From Catenaria anguillulae PL171 (Eukaryota; Blastocladiomycota; Blastocladiomycetes; Blastocladiales; Catenariaceae), in assembly GCA_002102555.1 (NCBI GenBank), contig MCFL01000008.1, forward strand, positions 124,001 to 188,000: a DNA stretch of 64,000 nt, in the 5' to 3' direction. The notes below the pieces were generated by a model. The model worked only from the letters and a program-made list of their open reading frames with translations, made no database searches and was not told where the DNA came from. Within the stretch, counting starts at the first letter, position 1; each line of letters starts with the position of its first letter. Of the stretch, positions 10,513 through 22,837 are shown piece after piece. Both the position numbers and the translations under genes were made by a program.

Positions 10513-13147
10513 ATGGGCTCAAAACGCAAGTATCAACAGCACGACCAACAGGACCAGCCCACTTCGGCTCCCGCACCGGAGGATTCCGCCAGCAATGTCC
10601 CGCAAGTGGTCGTGGCTCCACCACGGCCCGATGGCTTTGAACGTGACCCTGTTGCCAATCCAAACGCCGAAGACGATGAGCCTGTTGCCTTCATTCCCAT
10701 CTCCCAATCCGCGTCTGGAAAGACGACTCGCAACTACGACCTTTACTTTCCCGAGTTTGACAACGCAAACAATGTGTCCAAGGAGCAGCAGCGCGAGTTG
10801 AAGCAGGCCGCACTGCCGGCGTGGCTCGCAAAGCCCGTGCCCGTGTACTTGGATGCGCTCGATCAGGCCGATCCAGAGTCGGTGTGGGGAGAAGAAGACG
10901 AAGAAAAGAGAGAGCGTGTCGAGGTCGCCAAGAAGGATGCCGATGGAGATCAGGTCATGGCCGATGCCAGTCAAGAAGGAGAGGCGGAGCAGCAGCATCA
11001 TCAAGCAGCGCCCAGCGCGTTTGGCCTCGACCCACGCCTTGTAAGCGTGTGCGATTCGCTCGGCATCCGTCGACTCTTTTCCGTCCAACGGGCTGTTGTC
11101 CCGCGCCTGCTCCCCAGCTCAAGTTCCACCGATACATCACCTTGCCATGACATTCTCGTCTCTGCACCGACTGGTTCCGGTAAAACACTCGCATACGTCC
11201 TCCCCATCGTCCACCAACTCTCCTCACGCACTGTTCCTCGCTTGCGCGCACTTATCGTCGTACCCACACGAGATCTCGTGCGCCAGGTCTATGAGACGTT
11301 CCGCCCATTTGCCGATTCTGTCGGCCTGCGCGTCGCTGCCTCAGCAGGTGGCTCAGGTAGCTCGCGAAACGGCGGCGACCTTGGCGCAGCAACGGCAAAC
11401 ATGGCGACGCGGCCTGAAGATCGTGCCGTTCCCGGAATGCTTGCCCAGGGCTCGCTCGTCCACCGCGTCCTGCAACACCACCCGTCTGCCACGGCGACAC
11501 TTGCGCCCGCCCTTGCGGCCTCTCCCGGCGGCCATTCCACCATCGACATTCTCATTTGCACACCCGGCCGCTTGCACGATCACCTTGCACACACGCCCGG
11601 ATTCACTCTGCAGCATCTGCGGTACCTGGTGATTGACGAAGCCGATCGCATTCTCAACGCGCCCGAATCCGAGTGGCTCGACATGGCGCTCGACTCAATG
11701 CGTTGCTCCGCTTCCAACACCCAAGGGACCCGTGCATGCGCAATCGCTTGTGATTCGCCGGCCGCTTTCAAGTGGCATGCCCGTGCGCGGCGCGGGGTGC
11801 ATGCCGGGGACACTTGGTGCACGAATGCGGGCGGCGGCGCAGCCCATCAAGCTTCTGTTTTCGGCGACATTGACGCGCAATCCCGAAAAGCTGGCCAGGG
11901 TCAAGCTGGACGAGCCCGTGTTGCTGGCTGCTGCTGCTGCTGCCGCGCCTGCCCTCGAGACGGACTCTGGCAAGCCCGTGGAACCCGTGTCCAAGTACCT
12001 TGTGCCAACCACGCTGTACGAAACCATGGCCATTATGCCGTCCATTGCAGATAAGCCCATTGCTCTTTTGCATCTCGTTCGGCACATGGCTACGGGCGTC
12101 CCCACCGTTGGCGTTTTTGATCCCGCCAAGCGGCATGTCCAGCCCTGGACACAGACGACCCTCGAGCCTGTGCAACAAGTGGCCACGGACAAGGCGTGGC
12201 GCGTGCTTGTGTTTACCAAGTCGGTAGATTCCGCTCGGCGGCTGGCCAAGGTGCTTTCGCATGCAACGGCCGGCGAGGGCGATGCCAAGCTGGCCGACGT
12301 GCATCTGTTTTCGCGCGAGCTGACGCAAGCCGAGCGCACAACGCTTCTGCGAACATTCCGCACGTCGTCATCAACCTCGTCCTCGTTGGCCCAGCCGCCC
12401 GTACGCGTGTTGGTCGCTTCCGACATTCTTGCCCGCGGTGTCGACTTGCCCGCCGTCGACGTGGTCGTCAACTACGACCCACCCGCATACGTCCCGCAGT
12501 ACATTCATCGTGTGGGTCGTACCGCACGTGCGGGCGCAACCGGTGTGGCGCTCACCATGTTGGCCGCGCACGAGGCCAGGTTCTTCAAGGACATGATGGC
12601 CGAGAAGCGCGGGCATGCGTGGCGCGCAGACAAGGATCGGGTCAAGCAGGTCGAGGTCAGGCACGACGTGGACATGGTCAGGGAGGTTGAGAAGGTGTAT
12701 CGGGAGATTGCTGGCGGAGATGACGAGTTTGACGTGGACGAGGGGAATGAGGATGAGGAGGCCCAGCGCGGGGCCGAGGGCCAGGCCGAGATGGGCGTGG
12801 ATGAGGAGAATGAGGAGGCGGTGGCGTTGACCGAGCTCATTGCGATTGACACGCAGGTGGCGGCGGCCGAGGAGAGCAAGAAGAGCAAGAAGAGCAAGAA
12901 GGAAAAGAAGGAGAAAAAGGACAAGAAGGACAAGAAGAGCAGCAAGTCGAAGAGCAAGGGCAGTGTCGAAGAGGATCTGCCCAAGGTCAAGGAGGTGCTT
13001 GCGGTTGCGCCGGGAACAAATGGGTTGGGGACGGCGCCGCCCACGTCAAAAAAGAAGCAGAAGACGGCGCTGCCAGCTTTCCAGGGCAAGCTCATGGTTT
13101 TTGAGTCGAGTGGGGAGGAGGACGAGGACGCCATGGACGTGGATTGA
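10513..13147 (+). CDS. DEAD-box RNA helicase, DDX51/Dbp6-like (one frame break)
   Basis: The first frame (from 10513) gives an acidic N-terminus, then motif [10 protein letters not shown], Ia PTRDLVRQV, Ib TPGRLHDHL and motif II DEAD in [10 protein letters not shown]. The second frame (ending 13147) gives motif III in [14 protein letters not shown], then [15 protein letters not shown] and [12 protein letters not shown], and a Lys-rich tail (repeats of SKK/EKK). Two features point to the DDX51/Dbp6 branch, which acts in 60S ribosome assembly in the nucleolus: [17 protein letters not shown], and the order of insertions between motifs. The switch between frames falls between about 11690 and 11790 and is equivalent to one extra base. 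No intron of suitable length explains it. An indel in the assembly is most likely, because all motifs on both sides are intact. Total length would be about 875 residues. Confidence 0.88.
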
Positions 13148-13962
13148 AGCGGCTCGCTTGTCATGTTTAGTGTATGCTTTTTCATAGACACCCTCACTTG
13201 TGTGTCTGGTATTGACTCATCCAATCGAGCGAATCGTTTCGGTCCGGTTCGCCGCCAGCGACACATTGGCTTGTGATGGCAAGCAAAAGCGATGTTGCAA
13301 GGTAACCAGGAGGTATGCGCTTTACGGCTGTTTCCATGAAGTACGAAAACCTTTATATTGTGTACTCGTCGTCTTGCGCTCCCACCCAGTCGGTCGTCTC
13401 GTTACTTTGAGTAATGGACTTGACGCTGGTTGTGAACTGTAAATGCAAAGACAAGGTTGCAGGTTCAATTCCAGTTTGCTGTCCAAAATGACGCAAGACG
13501 ATTGACTCTCGCCAATCCTTGTGATTAACGTGGTGTTGCGATCATCAGATGGTGGGAAGTGGAAGGGTGCGCGTCTCAATGTACTGCAAAGCGCTCCATC
13601 ACACAGGAGGGATAACTTGGTTGGTAGTTGGTTCAATGAAGGGCGGCTGCTCTTGGACAAGCGTCGCTAGAATTGAAGCCGCCAGGACGACGACGGTGGC
13701 CAGCATTGCGATAAATATTGAATGCGAGACAAATGGCAAGTCGCGTCTCGTCGCGTCATCTGTTGCATTGGGTCGGATGAGACGTTAGAGGGCAAGAACT
13801 GGCGGTGGGCCTGGCCTGGCGACGGAAACAATTTGCGGAAGCCTGCAGATGCAACGCAACGGTGTTTTAGGCCACCAGCACGGAGATCATTGGGGTCAAA
13901 ATCGTGTGTATATCATCCAGCCTGGTAAATTGATCCGAGTGACCAAGCAACACAACACATCT
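13148..13962. other. Convergent intergenic region
   Basis: About 815 bases between the 3' ends of the helicase gene and the inverted cysteine-rich copy. I see no gene, only short open frames. A GGTTCAATTCC at 13462-13472 resembles a tRNA B-box, but the T-stem does not pair. Confidence 0.45.
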
Positions 13963-14826
13963 CTACAAGGCAACAATTGCCATGGCCACGGTGACCAAAA
14001 GCACCATTGATGATTCCAACGTAATGGACGAAGCTGCCGAAGAGCCGGGTGTCACCCCACCAATCGCGGGCGTCGACGAGCCAGTCTTTCCTGACGGCTT
14101 CCACCCCTTGCAAATCTGCGCCCGCTCTTGCATGGCTGCCTCGGACCGGTTGTAAAAGCCCATCGATTCCGTCATGTTCATCTTGGCAGCATACCACTCA
14201 TCCACCTGCTTCTCAACTTCAAGGTCTTCCAAAATACACTTTGAGCTGCGGACAAGTGGAAATGAGGAGTCAGCACAAGGGTCAGGAGCGAGAATGTGTA
14301 AATGCAAGTTGAATGATGACACATACCAAGCGTAATCCTTTGGAATCGCCGACCACGGCGCCTGTCCCATCCCATCAGGTCCAGTATGCTCGGACGCATT
14401 AAACTTTGCCGCCTCGAACGATTCCGTCAGCAATGCCGAGCACGACCTGCCCGTTTCGTCCTTGGAGCAAGTGAATTGCGCACGAATGCGGGTCAGTTCG
14501 ATGCGGTCGAGGCGGATGCGGCGGGGCAAGATGGGATTTGGGCCACATTTGGATTCGACATATTCGCGCGAGAGCGACGCCTTCATGGCCTTGCATTCGG
14601 GCGTGCAAATCTGAGCCTCGGTTTTGGCGTAATCGGGATCTTCCTTGAGCGTCGTATTGCGGAAATTCCACCCGAAACACTTGGGCCAGTTGAGCTTGGC
14701 GAGGCAGGCCGTTTCGTTGGCATTGACGGTCAGATTGGTGGCCGGGTCGATGAAGGTGGGCTGCTCTTGTGCGGCGGCGGCCATGGCCAGCGAGAGGACA
14801 GCGATGAGGAGTGCCAATTGATTCAT
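13963..14826 (-). CDS. Secreted cysteine-rich, probably GPI-anchored protein, family copy 4 (inverted)
   Basis: Exons 14826-14327 and 14245-13963 give 260 residues. Start chosen at 14826 because it opens on the signal peptide MNQLALLIAVLSLAMAAAAQ; the in-frame ATG at 14859 would add 11 polar residues. Cysteines follow the family pattern (CLAKLNWPKC, CTPEC, YVESKCG, CSKDETGRSC, DYAC-SKC, QICKGW), ten in the mature part, enough for five disulfides. The C-terminus runs from GSSTPAIGG into a hydrophobic tail, a GPI-type signal. The 81-nt intron (GTATGT...GCAG) is a multiple of three without a stop, as in copy 2, and again splits the conserved Cys codon. It sits about 10 kb from the tandem copies, on the opposite strand. 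Confidence 0.85.
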   Translation of the reverse strand: MNQLALLIAVLSLAMAAAAQEQPTFIDPATNLTVNANETACLAKLNWPKCFGWNFRNTTLKEDPDYAKTEAQICTPECKAMKASLSREYVESKCGPNPILPRRIRLDRIELTRIRAQFTCSKDETGRSCSALLTESFEAAKFNASEHTGPDGMGQAPWSAIPKDYAWYVSSFNLHLHILAPDPCADSSFPLVRSSKCILEDLEVEKQVDEWYAAKMNMTESMGFYNRSEAAMQERAQICKGWKPSGKTGSSTPAIGGVTPGSSAASSITLESSMVLLVTVAMAIVAL

Positions 14827-15814
14827 GGCGAGGGCAGGTCGAACTGTAGCAAAGTCCATCAGTCACAAGAGTCAGGAGTAGGTCAACAAGAGTCGACGTC
14901 GCTCTGTCCAGTCCTCGGGGATCCCAGACATGCAGATGGCAGCCAAAAAAAAAAAAAAGCCAATCCATGCCCTTCCTGTTTGACTCGAAAGCCTGCAAGT
15001 TGTGTCACGCCTGCACCAAGACTCACTGAGACTGTGAGACATTTTTTGAGTTTTCCCGCGGGCTGAGGCCATGCATTTTGAGTCGCGTTTCAGTTTTCGG
15101 CTCCTTTGCCTCACCCATCTCGCTCCAGGGTTATGTAAGTACGACCCCTTCGCTCAAGAAGCGCTCGCAACTGCAGCAGGTCCTTGTTGCGTGGCCCATC
15201 GAGGCCGCGGCTATCCAGATTGTGTCGGACTGGTCAGTGACTGCCGGCATGCCGTCAAGCTCGCCCTGCGCTCTGCTGGTTGTGCCTGCCTGGGCTTGTG
15301 GGCGGCAGTGTCGACCAAGGTTCAAACTGTCGCCCCGATGGAGAAGCGGCGGCATTTTGCGTTACTTCACTCGGGCATCATTTCCCATGCCTGCATCGCC
15401 TTCAAAGCCCCACTCGGGTCCGCTCTGCCTCTGCCACATGTATGATATGTGTAAACACTCGGTTGACATTGAACTTGATCCACGTTGACACGTACACGTA
15501 CGGGAACATCACCATATGGATAGCCACGTATTTGACACTATTCAAGCATTTTACCTTGAGCATTCAGCGAATTGATACTCTCCACTCACCCCTCTACTCG
15601 TGCCGTGATGTCCCGCCGTGCAAGACCCCGCCACCCGTCAGTCCCGTGCCTCCTCAGCTCGGATCCGCCCTGAGGCAAACTGCAACCCCGCCAGCGTCCG
15701 AGTCACAGCACGCCACTCTCATCAGAGCAGCCGCCAGGAACCAAGCTTGCTGCAAGAAGTGCCAAAGTTCCTGGATCCCCGGCGTCTGTCATTTCCGCCT
15801 CGACTGCTCCAAAC
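14827..15814. other. Intergenic region upstream of Beclin-1
   Basis: About 990 bases. It includes a 14-A run (14945-14958). An open frame at 15078-15488 (136 codons) has some hydrophobic stretches, but I recognise no protein in it. It overlaps another frame of similar length, so I leave it unassigned. Confidence 0.4.
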
Positions 15815-17716
15815 ATGGGCACGCCGTCTCGAGCGGGTATTGACTCGAGCACAATGGGCGATTCCGACGGAGCTGGTGGGAGCTCTTCCGGCTCTCTGCG
15901 ATGCACAGAATGCGGGAGCGCCATTCGCGTCTCTCCAAGCGCCGCCATCGATGCCGTGTCCAAACTGTCAGACGCGCTGTCGTCGAAATCGGCAAGCGGC
16001 CGTGGGACCGTCCGTCGGATAACACAGGCCGGCGCACCTGCTACTGGGGGTGGTCTCCCCGATGCATCGTTTATTCTCGTTCCACCGGGTCAAACTCAAC
16101 CAACGGCACGTCGATCTTCCATCACGTCGTCATCGTCAAAGTCACGAACCGTATCTGCTTTGGAGGATCCTGTGCCGCACGAGCCAAGCGTGCCCTCGCC
16201 AAACGCTCCAGAGGCCCATTTCCCCGAGGACAACAACACGTTCGACCTCGCCGAATCTCAGCCGCTGCCATATGAAACCCGCCCACTTTCCACCAATCTT
16301 GCCACGCTCGAAGAGCTCTACCGGCTCGCTGGCCTGTCGTCTTCCAATACCTACACATCATCCTCCACAGCTGCCGAAACAAGCTCGAGTGCAAGCGCGC
16401 CGCACTCGGAATCCAAACTCCCTCTCTGCACGCCGTGTGCCCACACGCTCGAAACTGCCATTGCCCGCCAGCAGTCCGAAATCAACCAAGAAATTGCATG
16501 CTACGAATCACTGATTGCCGAGCTCGAGTCACAATCCGCTCTTGGTGGCGACCCATCCGACGACCCGGCTGCCATTCTCGCCCGCCTCCAAGAAGAAGAA
16601 CAACATCTGACCGCAACACTTGCTGCGCTTGAACTCGAAGAAGCGCACCAGCTCGCGGCCGATCAAGACCTTGTGCGGCAAGAGCAGGAAATGGTGGCAC
16701 TCGAGGGCATGTTTTGGCGCGACATGAATGCGTTCATGACAACCTTGTCTGGGTTCCACCAGGAGCGCGATTCGCTCAACAACCGGTATGAGCAGGCGTC
16801 GCGGCAGTTGGAAAAGCTGCGCACCACCAACGTTGTGAATGACGTGTTTCGGATTTGGTACGACGGGCAGTATGGCACCATTGATGGGTTTCGGTTGGGC
16901 AGACATCCAAGCCAGCCTGTGGATTGGCCAGAGATTAATGCTGGGTGGGGGCAGGCGTGTTTGATGTTGGAGACATTGGCCAAGCGGCTCGGGTTTGAGT
17001 TTGATGGGTCCGTTGGTTTTTGTGTTCATTGGCATGTACGGCGCTAACCATTTGTTCAATTCGACAGATACCGCCTGCTTCCCATGGGATCCACGTCCAA
17101 GGTGCAAAAACTCACCCCGCGCAAACCTCCTGCACCCACCTCTTCCACGTCCTCCTCTGGCATCTCCACCTCTAACGACTCGCTCACATCCTCGACGCAA
17201 CCGCTCACCAGCGCCACCGCTGCCTTCTCGTCACCGCCCTCAGTCATCACCACCTTTGACCTGCATGGGGCATCGCACGACTTTTCTGCGGCCATTGGCC
17301 GGTTCCTCTCTCTGCCCGCGTCCTCGTTCGACAAGGCCCTCATTGCCTTTCTGCAATGCCTCGCGCAGCTCGGCGAGTACTGCGAGTCGCTCGACCCAGA
17401 GTTTCGCCAGTCGTACCAGATCAACCGCGAGCGCATTGGGGACGTGTCCATCAAGATGCACGGTGGCGGCGGGCGCAAGGGCGAAGAGAGTTGGGCAAAG
17501 GCGTGCAAGTATGTGCTCACCAATCTCAAGTGGATCATGGCGTTTGTCACAAAGCGTGTGGGCGCGAGGGAGTATGCGGCGCAGGCGCTGGCGGCAAAGG
17601 GCAAGGCCAGGGGCGGAAGTGGGAGCGGCACTGCGGATGTGGCAGGTGGGGCGGCAGCCAAGGCGGGAGAAGGCGCCAGGGAGGCTATGGCGGTTCGTGG
17701 GGCAGGTGGGCGATAA
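15815..17716 (+). CDS. ATG6: Beclin-1/Atg6/Vps30 homologue
   Basis: Two exons, 15815-17007 and 17068-17716, give 613 residues. Beclin is the regulatory subunit of the class III PI3-kinase complex in autophagy and endosomal sorting. Both CxxC pairs of the family are present: CTEC at 30-33 and CTPC near 205, followed by a coiled coil (about 210-325; QSEINQEIACYESL onward). The evolutionarily conserved domain starts with NVVNDVFRIWYDGQYGTIDGF and DWPEINAGWGQACLML. After the intron come YRLLPMGS and, near the end, a region with LKWIMAFVTKR. The 60-nt intron starts GTCCGT and splits a Gly codon (FEFD-G-YRLLP), a natural family junction. A Ser/Thr/Pro-rich insertion follows YRLLPMGS, so the protein is longer than animal Beclin (450). 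The frame is intact. Confidence 0.93.
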
Positions 17717-18959
17717 GTGATCTGGAGATATGCATATCAGGCCGGTGACTGAGTTGTCTTGCCATTTTGATATTGTTTTGTGTCTGTTCGTGAATACCCT
17801 TGTCAGATTCTATTTTATTTTATCGGTTTCGCTTGATCCCTTGACTTGCCCCTCGCTTTCGTCTTGGCACTTGCATTTGCTGCCGTGAGCGGCAACCTCG
17901 CCGACAGTTCGAGCTGCATTGTATGCCATGCATTCACAGCTGCCCCAAGCGATCCATTCTTCCAGAGCCGGCGCTCACATTGTGATGCGCATCCACTACG
18001 ACATTTGTCACATTCGCCACCCGCCGTCCGCCATTCGATTCGAGCGAATGGTGCTTGCGTCACTTGGTTTGCCGCTTGCGATGATAGGGAACCCATCTTC
18101 GGTTGCCGCGGATGGGCATGAGTCCTGATGAAGTGTACAGCTCATGTCTGCGGGCGAACAGTTACATCCTATTAGCGAGAGACCTTGGGGAGGAAATGAA
18201 ACTATCTTTCACGCGGGTGCATGCACTGCGCTGCAGCAACATGTCTCATTTGGCACGAACTGCCCATGATTGAATCGAAGACTCTTGCTGCGATGGCCGC
18301 CAACGTTAAAGGTCCACAGTGAAGCCAGTGAGCGCCGTTAGCTTTTGCTCCTGTCATATCGGTCTTGTGTCGTTTTCATTTCATGTGCATTCACGCTAGC
18401 GCTGTCCAGTCACTTTCTTCACCCATTGCGGACGGTGCAGGGCAGTCGTCCTGGGGAAATGAAGTCCAACTTGTTAACCACTTCAGTTCGCATGGTGACT
18501 TGGAACCTTGGCGCTCGATGCTGGTGGGACCTCCGCGGCAGCTTGATGCTTCAGACCTGGATCATGTTTCATTTCTCTGGCCACGTGAAGGGTGCGGACA
18601 CGATCAAAGAATTGTGTCCAGCTCACGCGACTTGAGTTTACTCCATCGAATATTTATGACACAGGCGGTCACGAACGGCACTCGTTCCAGCTAAAGCGCG
18701 ACTGCATATAAAGCCAGGCTCAGAGGTCATTCAGTCGAAGCTCCCTCTGAAAAGGCACCAGATGCAACGTTTCTAATGCTCACACGACCAATAATGAATG
18801 AATGAAAGCCAATTAGTTGAAAGAATCGATCATGTCATCCACATTCACCAACGCACGTTGAATGGACACGATTGACGGTCCGAAGCAGCTCGCAGTCAAT
18901 CTCACCGGCGGCCCATGTCTTTGATGCCATAGGCTCATTTTCAATACTGTGGTGGGTGC
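17717..18959. other. Intergenic region between Beclin-1 and a 7TM gene
   Basis: About 1.24 kb. A TTG-initiated frame near 17846 looks like a secretory leader but has no ATG and no family match, so it is not called. A good TATA box occurs at 18705-18713. A short frame MDTIDGPKQLAVNLTGG at 18861 stops after 20 codons; it could be a mis-read or spliced first exon of the 7TM gene. Confidence 0.45.
18705..18713 (+). promoter_or_regulatory. TATA box, probable promoter of the 7TM gene
   Basis: CATATAAAG lies about 250 bases upstream of the chosen start at 18960. The distance implies a long 5' UTR or an unrecognised first exon in 18740-18950. Confidence 0.45.
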
Positions 18960-20103
18960 ATGTTCATCGGGCCAATTGGACTACTCTTTATCCAAGCTCT
19001 CTGGACTGCGATCGTGCTCTTCAAGTCGGCTCGATCATGGTATTATGCCTTCTTTGGGACACTTGTAATCTTGCGCGTGGCAGAGACTGCAGTACTATGG
19101 GCCGCTGCAAAGCTCGAGTATCGGTGGCTGTACAATATCATGCTTGTCGTTCAGGTCTTGGATGGTTGTGGCGTTACTCTGCTCAACATCTATCGGTACA
19201 AATGCGCTGGCGTCCCACAAATGATCATACCCCATGTACTTGACTCACCTCATGCCCTCTGCGATTTGCCAGCTTATTCGTAGTATGCCGCAAATGGGAT
19301 GTGCGGTTGATCCAAACAGCCATGGTGTCCGCTTTGTCTTCGTTCATAGTTTACATTGCATGCCAGACGCTCTACGTCTACGTGACAGCTACTGAAACTC
19401 CTCCAGGTGATTTCATGTTCAACTTGGCCAACCAGTTATTTACTGGGTGGGGGCTGCTTGATGCGTTTGTCAATGCCTTCATTTCAGGCATTTTCATTCG
19501 ATACTTGCGGACGTTCACGCTGCGTGCCAAGATGGCGACATTTCTTGTGGAGATTCAAGTGTATCTGCCAGTAGAGTACGCCATGCCTTATTCTCGACCG
19601 ATCACATGTATGACAGCCAATCTCACCCGTTTGGCACATTGTCCATTCTTTACTGGTTGTGTGCAGATGTGCCCTGGTCATTGCCAACAACTTAATGCAA
19701 ATCATCGCCCCAGGAATCGATCCTTTGTGGTCCCTATACATGTTTGTTGAAGCTGTTCGCCTTGCATTATTGGGCCGGTATGTTGTTCTGCCCAACGTGT
19801 TTGCTGCTCGGTTCATGTGGGCCGCGGGATGGGGGCTGACCTAGATAGTTGCGATGACTACTACATAGATTCTTTGCCCTTCTGCAAAACATCATGCAGG
19901 AAAAGAACAGCACCAACTTGGCAGCGGCCTCCCGAGGCTCAGCTCACTCTCGCCTGTCGTCCAGACGGGAGACCGAAACAAGCCAGAAACGCAAGTTGTC
20001 CGCAAATGTGGATGCCACGTCCTCCAATCTTGTAGCGGTTCGAAACACTCGTTTGATGATCCAAACCATGTTGACGAGTGAAGGAGGGAGGAGCACTCAA
20101 TAG
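18960..20103 (+). CDS. Seven-helix-like integral membrane protein
   Basis: Four exons, 18960-19195, 19273-19575, 19667-19777 and 19869-20103, splice in frame to 294 residues. Hydrophobic segments appear in order at about 3-22, 28-50, 55-78, 87-113, 130-155, 180-200 and 205-228. Short charged loops lie between them, followed by a Ser/Arg-rich cytosolic-type tail (SRGSAHSRLSSRR). Junctions were chosen by phase and preserve helices: IYR-LFVVCRKWD, YLPVE-CALVIANN, LLGR-FFALLQN. Donors are GTACAA, GTACGC and GTATGT. The topology suggests a 7TM receptor, but no class motif is visible. The start is the least certain part: an upstream stop in frame (TAG 18930) limits extension unless a short upstream exon exists. 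Confidence 0.7.
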
Positions 20104-20157
20104 ACTATATTCATCATACACACCTGTTACATTATGATCGATTAGACTGCAGGAGAC

Positions 20158-22439
20158 TCACGACCGACTCTCAAAGTACTCACAAACACGCTCCACCAAG
20201 TCGGCCTTCAAGCCCGACACTTTGAGCCCAACTGCTCCCAACACAGCCTTCAGATCGGCCACCTTACACTTGTCCACCTTGCCATTCTTCCACACTTGCT
20301 CCATCTGGGCAACGACGCCTGCTCCACCATCTTCTGCAGACGCATCAAACGTCGGTCGCGAAGCGCGCTCCCTTGCCGCGGCACTAGGCGCAGGTGCCTT
20401 TGGCTCGCACTGGCCAAGCGTCTGAACAAACAACTGCGCTCGTGCAGCCGCACGCTCATGCCACAAGTCAAAGTCGGGCAACATGGCACAATCCTCGTCG
20501 GTCGGCATGGGCAATTCGCGATCAAGGGCCTTTGCGTGCAATTTCACGCGGAACCGCGCCAGTGTCGGATTCATGTAATCTTGCGGGTCAAATGCACCGC
20601 CAATCCACCGCTTAACCACGGGATCCAAGAGCGCCTTACATAGTCGACTTGTTGATTGTATGCATCGCGCTTGGTCTGCATCTCGGCCTCAACCTCGGCA
20701 GGATCGCGGCCCGCCGCCTCTGCAGGAGTCGGCTTCTTCAACAAGTCACCCACAGGCCATTCAATGTGCCGCAGCTCTTCCTTGAACGGCAACGGAATAG
20801 CCACCAGCCCACTTGGGCGCACCATGCCAAACTTGTCGTACTGCTCCCACTGCGGAATCAACGCGGCGAGCCGCGGCGTCATATTGACTCGCGGATAGTA
20901 CATCACGAGGGCAAACACGTTCTGCAAGTGCATCTGCTCGAGCAGGGAAACAAACGATGCCGTGGAGCCGGCAAACTGGGTCTCATCGGGAACGAGCAGC
21001 GTCGAGTGCGTCACGTTGTGCGCGCGGCGCAGCTTGCGGCGCGGCTTGAATCCGAGCAGCTGGATGCGCGGCGAGCCGTAATCGGTCAAGGATTCCAGGC
21101 GCTCGGGTGCAATTTTCACGGGCGTGTCGACGAGGTGATACACGGTCACCATTTGATCCTTGGTGAGCACCTGGGTTGTGGACGGGCACAAGGACTGCCG
21201 CACGGGCACAACCTTTTGCAGGGTCTCGGCGAGGACTTTGGTGGCGGCGGGCTTGTGAGCTTCCGAGTAGAGGATGAACCCGCGCACGCCGACGGTGAGT
21301 TGGTCCGAGATGTGAAACGGCACACGGAACGCAGTCCGTCGTTTGGATTCACGGCGGTCCATGCCCTGGTGTAGCGCGCGGTAGCTTGGGGCAACGGTGA
21401 CGAGGTTGCTGGTGATGGGCGCATATGGCGAGTCTTCAAGGTTGCGGTCTTGGGAAGTGGCCGCGACAGTTGGATCTTCCAGAAGGTCGCTCCAGAACAA
21501 GTCCATGCGGAATGTTGACCCGTCGGCGGGTGGGAGAAAGTATGGGGAAAACTGGATGCCGGCGGTGCGCAAGTCATCGAGCCGCGTGCGAATGGTTCGG
21601 CGAGCTTGATCTTGCTCCGTGTGGTTGTGGCGGGTCCAATGGGCGAGTCTTGGTTGGTAATCCAAATGAGCCGCTTGCCACCGACTTTGGCCTTCCTGGA
21701 TACGGGCGAAAAGAGGGTCAAATCGAGCTCCGGGAACATGAAACGAGAGACTGCAGAAATGGGACCATGTACAAGCTACGAAACTGGCGCAAAGCGTTCG
21801 CCAGAACCTCGGCCATGTTTGATGGGGTGATGGAACTGCCGATGGGGTCAAAGTCTACTTCGCCCTGGCCAAGCTCCCACATTGAGAGAATAGCGCTTGG
21901 CTCGGGCTGATCGAGCGGCAGGAATTGATACAGGCCAGGCGAGTCGATGTTGGTCGTTTTCTACCATGATATCGGATCATTCATAAGTGTCGAGCGTCAG
22001 TCCAAGCAACAAGGCGGATCGTGCGCTACACTACCATCGAGAGACGAGACAGGCGTACGGTATTGAAGAGGAGCAGCCCAACAAAGTCTGACGCATAGCT
22101 GATAGCCTTTTCGCGCAACACTTCACATAGCACTTGAATCGACATGTAGAACGGAATCCGCCGCAGCTGGCCCCCGGGGCTCGTGGGGTCAACGTCCATC
22201 TCGTCATCGTTTTCTTCGTCGCTGCCCTCGTCCGTTGCCGAGTCGTCATCGCCAGCCGGTCCCTGGTTGCCACGCTTTTGCTTTTTGACCAAGGGCGAAA
22301 ACATGGAGGCATTGCAGTCGAGCACAATGAGCGTGGCGTCGCGCAGCGAATACGGTTGGAGAAACTCGTCGGCTTCGGTGCCGGCCGTCGACGACGCATC
22401 GCCAACGGATGGGTCGTTTAGCCAATTGTCGAAATCCAT
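20158..22439 (-). CDS. KU70: Ku70 DNA end-binding protein (three frame breaks)
   Basis: Exon 1 (22439-22035) encodes the acidic N-terminus and the first vWA strands (ATLIVLDCNASMF, SYASDFVGLLLFNTVR). It joins at GTAGTG...GTAG to exon 2 starting at 21960 with KTTNIDSPGLYQFLPL. Further blocks are KRLIWITNQDSPIG, the Ku core around DQMVTVYHLVDTPVKI, and the end WIGGAFDPQDYMNPTLARF. A C-terminal SAP domain (KVADLKAVLGAVGLKVSGL) binds DNA. Ku70 pairs with Ku80 in non-homologous end joining and at telomeres. The second exon needs three corrections, each equal to one missing base, near 21730-21755, 21604-21625 and 20634-20648. Otherwise order and content are complete, about 740 residues, so I treat the breaks as probable assembly errors. 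Confidence 0.88.
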
Positions 22440-22837
22440 ATCGCTCTTATCGGTAACGTTTCATAGAGTTTTGTGAGCAGCAATACTCATGCGCCTCGAC
22501 AAACATTCTCGGTTCAATTCGACATTCTTATTCGTGTCCGTCGCGGTCAGCTACGTTTCGCAGCAGACGCTCACCTCATGCGTGAGTCAGTCTCCCAGGC
22601 TCTCTTCGAAGTTCGAAAACTGGAATGGCAAAACCTCAGCTGGGCAGCTCACAGCGATCGAATTGAATGGTCGTAGTAGAACTACAGAAGGTACGCACAA
22701 CGAAACACAAAAGATACAGCGACCAAAGCTTACAAACTCGGGAAACAACTGCCACCGCGGAATCAAGTGCAGAAGTCGCATCCCATTGGGCTCCAGGACA
22801 TCAACTCCAGGGACGAAAGTGATTCGGCTTGTGGCTT
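22440..22837. other. Intergenic region, Ku70 5' side to receptor 3' end
   Basis: About 400 bases between two minus-strand genes. I see no gene. It must contain the Ku70 promoter and the 3' UTR of the receptor. Confidence 0.4.

Noticed and set aside
13375-13480. Possible tRNA gene (GGTTCAATTCC resembling a B-box, AGTCGGTCGTC resembling part of an A-box)
   Set aside because: The bases flanking the T-loop do not form a stem, and no acceptor stem of 7 bp can be drawn at the right distance.
15078-15488. 136-codon frame upstream of Beclin-1
   Set aside because: No recognisable domain; a second frame of similar length overlaps it; no promoter or splice evidence.
17846-18121. Secretory-leader-like frame of 91 codons
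   Set aside because: It begins with TTG, has no ATG, is contradicted by overlapping frames and has no family features.
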